DNA of 12,746 bases. Origin: CAVAWX01 sp963614215. Lineage in GTDB: Bacteria; Actinomycetota; Coriobacteriia; Coriobacteriales; QAMH01. The notes below the pieces were generated by a model. It worked only from the letters and a program-made list of their open reading frames with translations. It was not told the origin of the DNA and did no database searches. Numbering within the stretch: the stretch's first letter is position 1; each line of letters starts with the position of its first letter. Both the position numbers and the translations under genes were made by a program. The stretch covers positions 1 to 12,746 of the forward strand of contig CAVECB010000039.1 of assembly GCA_963614215.1 (NCBI GenBank). The letters are read 5' to 3'. Shown in pieces: positions 12,735 through 12,746 of the stretch.

Positions 12735-12746
12735 CACGTGCTACTT

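Overview
The window is GC-rich chromosomal DNA in which every supportable gene lies on the minus strand. It reads as a housekeeping cluster followed by a small respiratory module and a glycolytic gene. The pairing of a Tat-exported fumarate-reductase-like flavoprotein with a membrane-anchored multiheme c-type cytochrome, in a GC-rich Gram-positive-style context (rpsP-khpA-rimM-trmD, two-subunit GlyRS), suggests an anaerobic actinobacterium of the Coriobacteriia, most likely Eggerthellaceae. That assignment is inference from gene content; no rRNA or marker placement is possible here.

In transcription order, the right end (12378-12746) is non-coding. It holds two strong hairpins, an intrinsic terminator for an unseen upstream gene, a probable extended -10 promoter and a hairpin-rich leader. 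Next comes a translation cluster: rpsP (TTG start), khpA, rimM (probable TTG start, enlarged by low-complexity insertions) and trmD, with very short spacers or ATGA overlaps. Then follow lepB (GTG start, own possible promoter), glyQ and glyS (ATGA overlap), a PPDK regulatory protein and a SotB/AraJ-like MFS efflux transporter. This run looks like one or two long operons covering ribosome maturation, tRNA modification and charging, protein secretion, and control of the pyruvate/PEP node.

Immediately after the MFS stop codon a separate promoter is predicted. It drives a two-gene unit: a Tat-signal flavin reductase and a cytochrome with four CXXCH sites and one CX3CH site. The likely arrangement is that the cytochrome takes electrons from membrane quinol and passes them to the extracytoplasmic flavoprotein, which reduces an unknown organic acceptor. 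The unit ends at an intrinsic terminator (1209-1239). The last gene, gap (GAPDH), has its own candidate promoter and carries unusual residues at the positions that set NAD/NADP preference.

The most interesting points are the flavoprotein/cytochrome respiratory module of unknown substrate, its CX3CH heme site and altered active-site motif, the unusual GAPDH cofactor residues, the hairpin-rich rpsP leader, and the low-complexity insertions in RimM. No mobile element, CRISPR array, tRNA or rRNA was recognised.
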